DNA of 64,000 bases from Marinobacter excellens HL-55. Lineage in GTDB: Bacteria; Pseudomonadota; Gammaproteobacteria; Pseudomonadales; Oleiphilaceae. The stretch is from assembly GCA_001314845.1 (NCBI GenBank), contig LJZQ01000011.1:1-64000 (forward strand), in the 5' to 3' direction. Below are positions 25,361-33,553 of this stretch, one piece after another. The position numbers were made by a program, and so were the translations under genes. The notes beneath the pieces are model-generated. The model ran no database searches and was not told the DNA's origin. It saw only the letters and a list, made by a program, of their open reading frames with translations. The stretch's first letter is position 1; each line of letters begins with the position of its first letter.

Positions 25361-26746
25361 CTACAGGTTGGCTTCCGCAAACTCTGCCAGCAGCGAACGG
25401 GGCACGCCCTGAAGGTGGATATGGCCGCCGTGCTGAAAGCTCTTGAAGCGTTCGGTCATGTATGTCAGGCCTGAGCTCAGCGGGCTGAGATAAGGCGTGT
25501 CGATCTGCGCCAGGTTGCCCAGGCAGATGACCTTCGAGCCGTTACCCGCCCGCGTGATGATGGTCTTGACCTGATGCGGCGTCAGGTTCTGGGACTCGTC
25601 AATAATAATAAGGCTGTGCTGAAAACTGCGGCCGCGGATGTAGTTCATGGATTTGAAGTGCAGTGGCACTTTGCTGAGGATGTAGTCGACGCTGGCGGTC
25701 ATGTTCTCATCGTCTTCGTGCAGCGCTTCGAGGTTGTCCACGATGGCGCCCAACCAGGGCTCCATTTTTTCTGCTTCGGTACCGGGCAAAAAGCCGATGT
25801 CTTCATCCAGTCCCTGGGTGGAGCGGGTGGCAATGATGCGCTTGTACAGTTTGCTGGCAACGGTCATTTCAATGCAGGCAGCCAGCGCCAGAATGGTTTT
25901 GCCGGAACCGGCAGAGCCGGTCAGGTTGACCAGATGAATATCCGGATCCAGCAGCAGGTTCAGAGCCATGGCCTGGTAGATGTCCCGGGGCACCAGTCCC
26001 CAGACTTCCTCGCTCAGCAGGTCATGCTGGTGCAGATCCTTGATCACCATGCGGTCCTCGGAAATGTCCACAACCTGTCCAACAAAGCCCTGCTCATCAA
26101 TCACGAATTCGTTGATGTTGAGTTTGGCCAGTTCGCCCTCGCGTTTGAGCAGGTGTTCGGTGACACCTTCACGCTGGACGGTTTCCACCTTCGCGATGTT
26201 GTCCCAGAAAGAATTCGGAAACTCTTTGTAGCCCTTGGGCAGCAGGTCGATGTCGTCCAGCAGCTGGTCGTTATGGTAGTCCTGGGCCTCGACACCAAAG
26301 CCGCGGGCTTTCAGGCGCATGTTAATGTCTTTGCTGACCAGGATGATGTCTCGGGATTTATGGCGTTCCTGCAGTGCAGCCAGGGTGTTGATGATTTTGT
26401 TGTCGTTCAGGTGTTCCGGCAGCGAGTGGTTGCCATTGCGCTCGGTGCTCATAATGATCGACAGAGCGCCCAGCGGGTCCGCTTTTTTGCCACGCAGGAT
26501 GGGCACGCCTTTTTCGATATCTTTCGGGCTGGCATCGCCCAGCAACTTGTCGATGTTGCGAATGGCCTGGCGGCAGTCGGCGGCAACGGTCTGTTTACCG
26601 GATTTCAGGCTGTCGAGCTCTTCGAGTACCGTCATCGGGATGATGACGTCGTGTTCTTCAAAGTTCAGGAGGGCATTCGGGTCGTGAATCAGCACGTTAG
26701 TGTCGAGGACGTACATTTTTCGGCGAGCTTGCGGTGCTCTTGGCAT
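25361..26746 (-). CDS. PhoH-family protein with PIN domain (PhoH2 type)
   Basis: A 461-residue fusion. The N-terminal PIN nuclease-like domain (YVLDTNVLIHDPNALLNF, residues 12-29, and acidic residues further on) is followed by a PhoH ATPase domain. The ATPase has Walker A LTGSAGSGKTILALAACIE and the Walker B-like IIIDESQNLTPHQ. PhoH2 proteins are RNA helicase/RNase-type enzymes. Despite the name, no PhoB-type repeat is visible upstream. A CBS-domain gene lies 24 bases upstream in the same direction, so the two may be co-transcribed. Full-length. Confidence 0.94.
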   Translation of the reverse strand: MPRAPQARRKMYVLDTNVLIHDPNALLNFEEHDVIIPMTVLEELDSLKSGKQTVAADCRQAIRNIDKLLGDASPKDIEKGVPILRGKKADPLGALSIIMSTERNGNHSLPEHLNDNKIINTLAALQERHKSRDIILVSKDINMRLKARGFGVEAQDYHNDQLLDDIDLLPKGYKEFPNSFWDNIAKVETVQREGVTEHLLKREGELAKLNINEFVIDEQGFVGQVVDISEDRMVIKDLHQHDLLSEEVWGLVPRDIYQAMALNLLLDPDIHLVNLTGSAGSGKTILALAACIEMTVASKLYKRIIATRSTQGLDEDIGFLPGTEAEKMEPWLGAIVDNLEALHEDDENMTASVDYILSKVPLHFKSMNYIRGRSFQHSLIIIDESQNLTPHQVKTIITRAGNGSKVICLGNLAQIDTPYLSPLSSGLTYMTERFKSFQHGGHIHLQGVPRSLLAEFAEANL

Positions 26747-26770
26747 AGGTAGGGATACCTCTCTGGTGGC

Positions 26771-27262
26771 TCAGTCGTTCTCAGCGCAGCGTTGCGTCAG
26801 TTCCCGGTCGGAAATGATCTTCAGCATATCGTAAGTTGTTATGATGCCAGTAATTTTTGAATCTCTGGTGACAAAGATCCGATGCAGGTGTTCGTGCATC
26901 ATGATGTTGGCGATGTCACGCACCGGGGTGTCCTCATCAACCGACAAGACGATGGGTGTCATGATATCGCGCACTTCCACCGGTACTTTGCCCATTTCTT
27001 CAAAAATCACCATGCGCAGCCTGCGGGCTTCTTCCTGTTCTTCCTGGGTTAGCTTTGGCTGATCGCCCGTGCGGCTGGCATTCCAGCGGAACTCGGTGAT
27101 GTCTTTGAGGGTGGCAATGCCGATGATATCGCCATGGTCATCGGTGACCGGGCTACCAGTGATCTCGTTGTCGGTGAGAAAGCGCGCCAGGCGGTCCATG
27201 GTCCAGTGATGGGGAACCGCCTTGACGGTCGGGGTCATGATTTCATGGGCGAGAACGCTCAT
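26771..27262 (-). CDS. CBS-domain pair protein
   Basis: A 163-residue protein consisting of two CBS motifs (MTPTVKAVPHHWTMDRLARF with ITGSPVTDDHGDIIGI, and IMTPIVLSVDEDTPVRDIAN with HRIFVTRDSKITGIIT). A helical, charged linker separates them (QEEQEEARRLRMVIFEEMGK). CBS pairs bind adenine nucleotides and regulate partner proteins; no catalytic domain is present. It is probably in one transcript with the downstream PhoH-family gene. The partner is unknown. Confidence 0.9.
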   Translation of the reverse strand: MSVLAHEIMTPTVKAVPHHWTMDRLARFLTDNEITGSPVTDDHGDIIGIATLKDITEFRWNASRTGDQPKLTQEEQEEARRLRMVIFEEMGKVPVEVRDIMTPIVLSVDEDTPVRDIANIMMHEHLHRIFVTRDSKITGIITTYDMLKIISDRELTQRCAEND

Positions 27263-27343
27263 TGGCTGGGGTCATCCATTTGCAGTCCTTTTAACGAAGC
27301 TTAGCCGTTCCCTGGCTCCCCGTCATCCCCCATCAGTGGCGGG

Positions 27344-28081
27344 TTAATGCTCCGTTGGCGTGACAGCTTTCAGATTACCGTCATCGGTCCACTCCAGGCG
27401 GTGGTCCTGGTACTTCTGTTCTTTGGCCACAGCCTCTAGTGCCTGTATGGATTTGACCGGGATGTCGATCAGCAGGTTGTTCACCAGCCAGCCGGGCAAG
27501 GCGCCGTTGGGATCTGTGTGTTGTACCCAGACCATTCGGGTTCCGACGCCGTCGGGTGTGAGGCGGTAAAGGGTGTCTGATCGGTCGACTCTTACCCGGC
27601 TGCTCAGTTCGGCCCGCATGCCCGGAACGGCGTTCAGGTTCATCACGATTTCACCAGTGCTGGCGTCGCCCCGGGTGCGGATGCGCAAAACATAGTCCCG
27701 ATCGGTCACCGGCCAGGGCATATCGTTCACGGAGTAGGCGTACCGATCATAAAAGGTGCCCTGTCCAAACGCGAACGACTCCGTGCAGTTGTGCACCCAC
27801 TCCTTGCAGGATTCGGGGTTGATCATCACGGCCATCAGGTTTTCTGGGGGTACATCCAGCTCTGCCACTGCTTTGAATGCCTGAAATCCGGAATTGACCT
27901 GGTCCATTGTGTAGATGCGAATGTTGTCGACTTGCTTGCGCAGGGTCCAGTCGTCAGCATTTTCGTCTGGCAATGGCGCATGTTCACTGGCGGTGCCCGG
28001 TAATGGATGGGCCAGAATGATGAGCGCGCCCAGTGCTCGGGCCAGCTTGCCCGCAAAACCTTGGGCTCGGGTAATGATCAT
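27344..28081 (-). CDS. START-domain lipid-binding-like protein, exported
   Basis: A 245-residue protein with a signal peptide (charged N-terminus, then the hydrophobic LARALGALIILAHPLPGTAS). A START/SRPBCC-type domain follows: WTLRKQVDNIRIYTM, AVAELDVPPENLMAVM, MPWPVTDRDYVLRIR, and a C-terminal helix rich in charged residues. START domains bind hydrophobic ligands in a helix-grip pocket. It is predicted to be periplasmic. It is monocistronic and divergent from the DUF2804 gene. The ligand is unknown. Confidence 0.88.
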   Translation of the reverse strand: MIITRAQGFAGKLARALGALIILAHPLPGTASEHAPLPDENADDWTLRKQVDNIRIYTMDQVNSGFQAFKAVAELDVPPENLMAVMINPESCKEWVHNCTESFAFGQGTFYDRYAYSVNDMPWPVTDRDYVLRIRTRGDASTGEIVMNLNAVPGMRAELSSRVRVDRSDTLYRLTPDGVGTRMVWVQHTDPNGALPGWLVNNLLIDIPVKSIQALEAVAKEQKYQDHRLEWTDDGNLKAVTPTEH

Positions 28082-28218
28082 AAGCTACACTTCCCTGATG
28101 AAGGTGCGCCGAGTTTATCACGGAGATGTTTTATGCTCGGTGGCAGGACTGAGGGTTTGTGAACCAGGTAGCGTCCTGCAGCGCGACAACTTATGAATGG
28201 CCTGATCTGACGATAATC

Positions 28219-29226
28219 ATGACAAAACCGACACTGATTGATGGCAAAGGAAAGATAACGCCGGGTGTGCTTGATCAGCCGGTCGAGACCATCAACTATC
28301 TGGATTACGACCTGCGTACCGTGATGGACCGGCCACGATCCCGGCTGGCCAGGCGCTGGCGGTTTAACCAGTTTCAGTTTGTCAGTGCCATGTCCCCTGG
28401 CTGGGTTTTTGGTATGGCCATTGTTGATCTTAAACTGGTGAGTAGCGGCTTTTTCTATCTTTTTGATTTCGAAAGCGGTCAGATGTTTGAGCAATCGTTC
28501 ATGCAGCCGCTGGCCCGCCACACCGAGATTGAACCCTACCCGGAGCGTGGCCATGCGCGGTTTCGCAAAGGGCAGGCCGAGCTGGCGATTGAGCCGGCAA
28601 CCGGCGGGCGCAACATCCGGGTGACCGCGCCAGGCAATATCCGGATTGATCTTGAGCTGCAGGATACCGGTCAGCCGCTACGGCTGGTGTGCCCGGCGGG
28701 CTACAACGGTTGGGTGTTCACCCGAAAATCCGCGGGCATTCCGGTTGACGGAGAGGTGCGCTGGGGGCAGCAGGTGTGGCGTTGTGATGAGTTCTGCCGC
28801 GGCTCGATCGACTGGAGTTGCGGGTTTATGCGCCGGGAAACAGCCTGGAACTGGGCGTGCCTGGCGGGTGTGACGGACCGGGGAGTCTCCGTCGGGCTGA
28901 ACCTGGCGGCTGGCGTGAATGAAACCGGGATGACGGAAAATGCTCTCTGGCTGGACGGTCGCTGCCTGAAGCTGGGCGCCGCCCGTTTCGAGTTCGACCG
29001 TTATCAACCCGGTGCGGACTGGCGGGTGACTACCGAGGATGGCCGGGTAGATCTGAGCTTTGAGCCCTCTGGCACTCGCAAGGAGCGCCTGAATGCCGGG
29101 ATCTTGGCATCTAATTTCCGACAATTTGTGGGAACCTTCCGCGGCACCGTTGAGGACGATGCGGGTACAAAAATCCCCGTAGATGGGCTACGGGGATTGA
29201 TGGAAGATCATTTTGCCCGCTGGTAA
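28219..29226 (+). CDS. DUF2804-family protein
   Basis: A 335-residue protein matching my memory of the DUF2804 family: it begins LIDGKGKITPG, has FSAMSPGWVFGMAIVDL-like strand patterns near the N-terminus and WSCGFMRRETAWNWACLAG in the middle, and it is beta-rich. No signal peptide or membrane helix is seen in the chosen form. ATG 28219 is preferred because family members begin near LIDGKG; GTG 28159 would add 20 residues. Its function is not known; weak resemblance to lipocalin/tocopherol-cyclase-like hydrophobic-ligand proteins has been suggested for such folds, which is only a guess here. Confidence 0.8.
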   Translation: MTKPTLIDGKGKITPGVLDQPVETINYLDYDLRTVMDRPRSRLARRWRFNQFQFVSAMSPGWVFGMAIVDLKLVSSGFFYLFDFESGQMFEQSFMQPLARHTEIEPYPERGHARFRKGQAELAIEPATGGRNIRVTAPGNIRIDLELQDTGQPLRLVCPAGYNGWVFTRKSAGIPVDGEVRWGQQVWRCDEFCRGSIDWSCGFMRRETAWNWACLAGVTDRGVSVGLNLAAGVNETGMTENALWLDGRCLKLGAARFEFDRYQPGADWRVTTEDGRVDLSFEPSGTRKERLNAGILASNFRQFVGTFRGTVEDDAGTKIPVDGLRGLMEDHFARW

Positions 29227-29240
29227 AGCAGGCGCTGTGA

Positions 29241-29492
29241 TTACTTTTCCGGCAGGGTGACGTTCAATTCCAGTACAGAGCAACTGTCGTTGCGGTCGAC
29301 CTCAAACTGCACCATGTCGTCGCTGATTTCCACGTACTTGCGAATAACGGCCAGCAATTCCTGCTGCAACTGGGGCAGGTAGTCAGGCTGGTCCCGCTGG
29401 CCCCGTTCGTGGGCGACAATGATTTGCAGGCGCTCTTTGGCGACATTGGCAGTGTTGGTTTTTTTGCTTTTGAAGTAGTCGAGAAAATTCAT
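29241..29492 (-). CDS. minE: Cell division topological factor MinE
   Basis: An 83-residue protein that drives MinD off the membrane and so creates pole-to-pole oscillation. The N-terminus [19 protein letters not shown] is the membrane-targeting/anti-MinCD segment. [19 protein letters not shown] is the conserved MinD-contact helix, and the C-terminal topological-specificity domain ends LELNVTLPE. It follows minD after three bases, the usual minCDE order. Normal length. Confidence 0.98.
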   Translation of the reverse strand: MNFLDYFKSKKTNTANVAKERLQIIVAHERGQRDQPDYLPQLQQELLAVIRKYVEISDDMVQFEVDRNDSCSVLELNVTLPEK

Positions 29493-29495
29493 CCT

Positions 29496-30308
29496 TTAGC
29501 TCCCCTTGAACATCCGTGAGAAGAAGCCTTTCTTCTGTGCGGTCATAAATCGATGCTCACGATCTTCACCCAGTAGCCGCGCCACGGCGTCGTCGTAGGC
29601 TTGGCCGGCGTCACTCTGATCTTCCAGAATGACCGGAAGGCCCTGGTTTGATGCGTTCAATACCACCTGGCTTTCAGGAATAACGCCGAGCAGGGGGATG
29701 GCCAGAATTTCTTCAACGTCGTTAACTGACAGCATCTCGCCCCGTTCGACCCGGTCCGGGTTGTAGCGGGTCAGCAGCAAGTGTTCCTTGACCGGGTCCT
29801 GGCCCATTTCCGCGCGCCGGGACTTGCTTTGCAGGATGCCCAGAATGCGGTCGGAATCCCGCACTGAAGAGACCTCGGGGTTGGTCACGACAATGGCTTC
29901 ATCGGCATAGTAAAGCGCCATCAGTGCGCCATGCTCGATGCCGGCGGGGGAGTCGCAGACAATATAGTCGAAGGTTTCAGACAATTCGTTGATGATTTTC
30001 TCAACGCCTTCTTTGGTCAGTGCTTCTTTTTCCCGGGTCTGGGAGGCCGGCAGAATAAACAGCGTCTCAACGCGCTTGTCTTTGATCAGAGCCTGATTGA
30101 GGCTGGCTTCGCCCTGAATCACATTGACGAAGTCATACACCACGCGGCGTTCGCAATTCATGATCAGGTCAAGATTACGCAGGCCTACATCAAAATCGAT
30201 CACGACGGTTTTGTGGCCGCGTTTGGCAAGACCGGTGCTGATTGAGGCGCTGGTTGTGGTTTTGCCAACGCCGCCTTTTCCTGAGGTAACGACAATGATT
30301 CTAGCCAA
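29496..30308 (-). CDS. minD: Septum site-determining ATPase MinD
   Basis: A 270-residue deviant-Walker ATPase that binds the membrane and recruits MinC. Walker A is GKGGVGKTTTSASIS at residues 10-24, with the signature Lys at 11. VIDFDVGLRNLDLIMNCERR and IVCDSPAGIEHGALMAL are typical. The C-terminus KGFFSRMFKG is the amphipathic membrane-targeting helix. It is the middle gene of minC-minD-minE. Confidence 0.98.
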   Translation of the reverse strand: MARIIVVTSGKGGVGKTTTSASISTGLAKRGHKTVVIDFDVGLRNLDLIMNCERRVVYDFVNVIQGEASLNQALIKDKRVETLFILPASQTREKEALTKEGVEKIINELSETFDYIVCDSPAGIEHGALMALYYADEAIVVTNPEVSSVRDSDRILGILQSKSRRAEMGQDPVKEHLLLTRYNPDRVERGEMLSVNDVEEILAIPLLGVIPESQVVLNASNQGLPVILEDQSDAGQAYDDAVARLLGEDREHRFMTAQKKGFFSRMFKGS

Positions 30309-30373
30309 GGTAAGTTTCCTGTTTCACGGTGGATTCGTCATGTTTTCAAGCGTTGTTATTGGCTGTCACAACA

Positions 30374-31144
30374 TCAGGCCTTGTCCAGTGGCGTTACCAC
30401 CAGCAGGTCATCCCTGAGCTGGATTTGCACGGCGCTCTTCCAGCCATTCTCCTGAAGATCTTCGGAGATTTTATAGTGTCCGGCGATGGACACAAGCTCT
30501 GCTTCAAGTGACTGGCAGAATACTCGGGCGCTCTCGGCACCGTGGATGCCGGCCAGGGCCCGGCCCCGAAGCGGGCCGTAAACATGAATGTTGCCGGCTG
30601 CGAGCACTTCGGCACCCGCTTGAACCGGCGCCAGGATGATCAGATCACCCTCCGGCGCATAGACTTGTTGGCCCGATCGGACGGTCTGGTTGACCACTTT
30701 CGCCGGTGCCGGTTCGCTGGGCACAACGGCGGGTTCTATCGGTTCGGCCGTGTGTTCTGAGATCGGGGCATCATGGGCGGGTGCTGGAGCTGTCGCCGCC
30801 TGGTCACGATGACTGCCGCCTGGCAGCAACGCCAGCGAGGCCCCGCGAGCCAGGCGTCGTTGGTCATCGTTGGCCGCCCGTACCCCAATGACGTGGATGC
30901 TGTGTCGGCGACAGCTGCCGATGATCTTGAAGAAATCCAGCTCGCTATCCAGCCCCTCGTACTTCTCCAGGCTGATGATTAACGGAATGTCTTTGAAGAA
31001 ACCCGGTGCCTGGCTGATTTTGTCACGCAGGTTGGTCTCAAACTCTTCTTCGTCAAAGTAGTACAGCTCAAGCGCGGTGAGAGACACACTGGCGCTCTTT
31101 AGCTGGAAACTCTGTTTTAGCCCGGAGTTGGCTGTATCACTCAT
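30374..31144 (-). CDS. minC: Septum site-determining protein MinC
   Basis: A 256-residue division inhibitor that blocks FtsZ assembly. The N-terminal FtsZ-interacting domain (residues about 8-100) and the C-terminal beta-helix MinD-binding domain (VRSGQQVYAPEGDLIILAPV, then GNIHVYGPLRGRALAGIHG) are both present, separated by an Ala/Pro-rich linker that is longer than average. I prefer ATG 31144 (MSDTANSGL); an upstream ATG at 31168 would abut the hopJ-like stop. It starts the minCDE run and follows the hopJ-like gene closely. Confidence 0.96.
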   Translation of the reverse strand: MSDTANSGLKQSFQLKSASVSLTALELYYFDEEEFETNLRDKISQAPGFFKDIPLIISLEKYEGLDSELDFFKIIGSCRRHSIHVIGVRAANDDQRRLARGASLALLPGGSHRDQAATAPAPAHDAPISEHTAEPIEPAVVPSEPAPAKVVNQTVRSGQQVYAPEGDLIILAPVQAGAEVLAAGNIHVYGPLRGRALAGIHGAESARVFCQSLEAELVSIAGHYKISEDLQENGWKSAVQIQLRDDLLVVTPLDKA

Positions 31145-31167
31145 GAATAAATGTCTTCCCTGGTGCA

Positions 31168-31530
31168 TTACTCTTTGGGTTCGGGGCGAGCCCGCAGAGG
31201 CTGACGATCAAAACGGATGCCGGACCAGCCGGTGCTGATAAACTGGCGGATATTGCCATGGCTGTCACCGGCGGGATCGCCCAGCACCTGCTTATAATGC
31301 TGGGCGAACAGGTTGAGGGTATCAGCCTCGCTGAGGTTGCCGTATTGGCCCAGAGCGAACACCCGGCAGGAACCGGCGTTCTCGCCAGCGTCATTGCGCA
31401 GGGGGCCGTTGTTAAAACCGGCGGGTTGATACTCAAAGTGCTGGTCGATCAGGGCCAGTGTATCGTCAAAATCCGCATGGCCTGCACTGACAGAAGCCAG
31501 ATGGATGCGAATCGCCTCAAGGATGTTCAT
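31168..31530 (-). CDS. HopJ-type protein
   Basis: A 120-residue protein of the family named after a Pseudomonas type III effector (HopJ). The pattern is FDDTLALIDQHFEYQPAGFNNG, then AGSCRVFALGQYGNLSEADTL and FAQHYKQVLGDPAG. Homologues are common in free-living marine bacteria with no type III secretion, so effector function is not implied; the likely role is a conserved housekeeping one that is not known. ATG 31530 shares one base with the DUF1244 stop, so the two genes are coupled. minC follows 23 bases later. Confidence 0.88.
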   Translation of the reverse strand: MNILEAIRIHLASVSAGHADFDDTLALIDQHFEYQPAGFNNGPLRNDAGENAGSCRVFALGQYGNLSEADTLNLFAQHYKQVLGDPAGDSHGNIRQFISTGWSGIRFDRQPLRARPEPKE

Positions 31531-31808
31531 TATTTGTGATCCTGCTTGGGACCCTTCTGGTAAAGCGCTTTCCACTCTTCGTAGGGCATGCCGTAGATTT
31601 CTTTCCGGGCATCGGGGTCGGATATCTCGAAGCCCTGCTGTTCTGCTTCGGCCCGGTACCATTTGGACAGGCAGTTTCGGCAGAACCCGGCCAGGTTCAT
31701 CAGGTCAATGTTCTGCACATCGGTGTTCTTGCGCAGGTGATCCACCAGACGCCGGAATGCGGCGGCTTCGATTTCTGTGCGCTTGGACTCGGGTATTGGA
31801 TTGGTCAT
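31530..31808 (-). CDS. DUF1244-family protein
   Basis: A 92-residue soluble protein containing the DUF1244 core, with HLRKNTDVQNIDLMNLAGFC and RNCLSKWYRAEAEQQG. The two cysteines (FCRNC) could bind metal. ATG 31808 has GAGG five bases upstream. It is transcribed with the hopJ-like gene and divergent from dinB across the LexA box at 31883-31898, which lies 75 bases upstream of its start and could influence it. The function is unknown. Confidence 0.88.
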   Translation of the reverse strand: MTNPIPESKRTEIEAAAFRRLVDHLRKNTDVQNIDLMNLAGFCRNCLSKWYRAEAEQQGFEISDPDARKEIYGMPYEEWKALYQKGPKQDHK

Positions 31809-31882
31809 GATGCCTCGCATTGGGTTATCGGTTTGATAGAGCAATCCCTGACATTCTGTGCATGTTAGCTTAAGATACAAGG

Positions 31883-31898
31883 CTGTATAAATGTACAG
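31883..31898. promoter_or_regulatory. LexA (SOS) box upstream of dinB
   Basis: The site CTGTATAAATGTACAG has perfect CTGT-N8-ACAG geometry with an AT-rich centre, matching the gammaproteobacterial LexA consensus. It ends 24 bases before the dinB ATG, where LexA would block transcription. The divergent DUF1244 gene starts 74 bases to the left and might also respond. Confidence 0.9.
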
Positions 31899-31922
31899 AT
31901 TGTTAACCTGAGCTCGCTGACC

Positions 31923-32987
31923 ATGCCCCAGCGCAAAATCATCCATGTGGATTGCGACTGTTTCTACGCCGCTGTCGAGATGCGCGACGACCCATCCTTG
32001 CGGGACGTTCGGCTGGCGGTGGGTGGTGACGGTGGTCGTGGCGTGGTGACCACCTGCAATTATCGGGCGCGCGCCTTCGGGGTACGCTCGGCCATGCCGG
32101 GTGGTGAAGCCCGACGGCTTTGCCCGGGCCTGGTCACCGTGCCCCCGGATATGGCCAGGTACCGTGCGGCATCCCTGCAGGTGATGGCCATTCTTCGGGA
32201 AATGACCGATCTGGTCGAACCGTTATCGCTGGATGAAGCCTTTCTGGACGTAACCGACGTGGGGGAGCATAAAGGCAGTGCCACCCTGATGGCCAGGCAT
32301 TTGCGAGAGCGGGTCAAGCGAGAGGTTGGCATAACGATATCCGCCGGCGTTGCCCCCAACAAATTCCTCGCCAAGATTGCCAGTGATTGGCGCAAGCCCG
32401 ACGGCTTGTTTGTGATCACGCCGGCGGAAGTAGCCGCGTTTGTCGAAGCCTTGCCGGTGGAGAAGCTGTTCGGCGTGGGGCAGGTAACCGCGGGAAAATT
32501 ACACGCCATGGGGGTGGCAACCTGCGGTGATATGCAGGCGCTCGGGGCAGATGCGTTGATCGACCGGTTCGGCAAGCAGGGTTACCGGCTTTTCGAAATG
32601 GCAAACGGGCGGGATGAGCGCGCGGTTGTGGTGTCCAGAGTCGCCAAATCGGTGAGCGTTGAACGGACCTTTTCCCAGGATCTGCCGGATAAAACGGCCT
32701 GCGACACCGTGATGCCCGCTCTGGTGGCTGACCTCAACCTCCGGTTGGCCCGAAAGAGCCGGGCCAAACCCATCCACAAATTGTTCGTCAAGATTCGCTA
32801 CAGCGATTTTTCTACCCACACCCTGGAGCGGGTTCGGGAATCGGTAGCGGAACCGCAAGTTGCAGACTATCAACCCTTGCTGGACGAACTGGTCACTCAG
32901 GCTGGGCGCCCGGTGCGGTTGCTGGGTGTTGGTGTGCGCTTTCGCAATGACGAAGCGCCCACCACTCAGTTGCGGCTGTTTGATTGA
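31923..32987 (+). CDS. dinB: DNA polymerase IV (translesion, Y-family)
   Basis: A 354-residue Y-family polymerase. The palm carboxylates are in [16 protein letters not shown] (Asp near residue 9) and [11 protein letters not shown] (near residue 105). The little-finger domain is C-terminal, and the protein ends [10 protein letters not shown], resembling a beta-clamp-binding tail (QLxLF). The LexA box at 31883-31898 makes it an SOS gene. ATG 31923 begins [13 protein letters not shown], the usual start. No anomalies. Confidence 0.97.
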   Translation: MPQRKIIHVDCDCFYAAVEMRDDPSLRDVRLAVGGDGGRGVVTTCNYRARAFGVRSAMPGGEARRLCPGLVTVPPDMARYRAASLQVMAILREMTDLVEPLSLDEAFLDVTDVGEHKGSATLMARHLRERVKREVGITISAGVAPNKFLAKIASDWRKPDGLFVITPAEVAAFVEALPVEKLFGVGQVTAGKLHAMGVATCGDMQALGADALIDRFGKQGYRLFEMANGRDERAVVVSRVAKSVSVERTFSQDLPDKTACDTVMPALVADLNLRLARKSRAKPIHKLFVKIRYSDFSTHTLERVRESVAEPQVADYQPLLDELVTQAGRPVRLLGVGVRFRNDEAPTTQLRLFD

Positions 32988-32989
32988 CG

Positions 32990-33553
32990 CTATAGAGCGA
33001 CCAGCACCCCGTCAAACATCTGCACCGACATCCAGCCCATGCATCCGCCGATGATGGCGCCAGCGGCGACATCGCTGGGGTAGTGCAGGCCCAAAACCAC
33101 CCTGGAGGCCGCCACCGAAAGCGTGAACGGCAGCACCCACCACGCCATTGTCGGCATGACCGCAAACAGCATTGCCTGAAAGCAAGCCGCGTGAAGTGTA
33201 TGGCCGGACGGGAAGCTGTAGCGGTCCAGTGGCGGCGTACCGCAGTTGATTGCCGGGAACGAGATGAAGGGGCGTTCCCGGATCAGCCAGCGCTTGAGGC
33301 CTTTATATGTGATGGTGCAGGTGAGCCCGGTAAAAGCCATCAGGATCGCAAGGGCCGGGCCGTGATCCGACGCTGTAAACGGAAGTGTCAGAATCAGAGC
33401 GTACCAGAACCAGCCATCACCCAGCCGGCTGACCACTTGGAAGTAGCCCAGTACAGGGCGAAACCGCACCATACGGTTGATCGACTGGCACAGCGCATAC
33501 TCACGCTGATCGGCCAGGTCAAAGAAGCGAGATGCTTTGCTTGTTGATGCCAT
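32990..33553 (-). CDS. PAP2-type phosphatase
   Basis: A 187-residue integral membrane phosphatase with the three PAP2 motifs: KRWLIRERP, PSGHT, and SRVVLGLHYPSD. It has several hydrophobic helices. ATG 33553 (MASTSKASRFF) lies within the 3' end of the upstream glycosyltransferase gene (overlap of 35 bases), so the two are coupled. A lipid phosphate such as phosphatidic acid is a plausible substrate; releasing diacylglycerol would feed the glycosyltransferase. That reading depends on the PhoB-like box upstream of the pair and is inference. Confidence 0.9.
   Translation of the reverse strand: MASTSKASRFFDLADQREYALCQSINRMVRFRPVLGYFQVVSRLGDGWFWYALILTLPFTASDHGPALAILMAFTGLTCTITYKGLKRWLIRERPFISFPAINCGTPPLDRYSFPSGHTLHAACFQAMLFAVMPTMAWWVLPFTLSVAASRVVLGLHYPSDVAAGAIIGGCMGWMSVQMFDGVLVAL

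Noticed and set aside
25361..26746. PhoB control of the PhoH-family gene
   Set aside because: No 11-base-periodic GTGAC/TGTCA repeats were found upstream of it or of its CBS neighbour.
25574..26752. A 392-residue + strand frame opposite the PhoH-family gene
   Set aside because: The minus strand has complete PIN and PhoH ATPase motifs; the frame is a compositional shadow.
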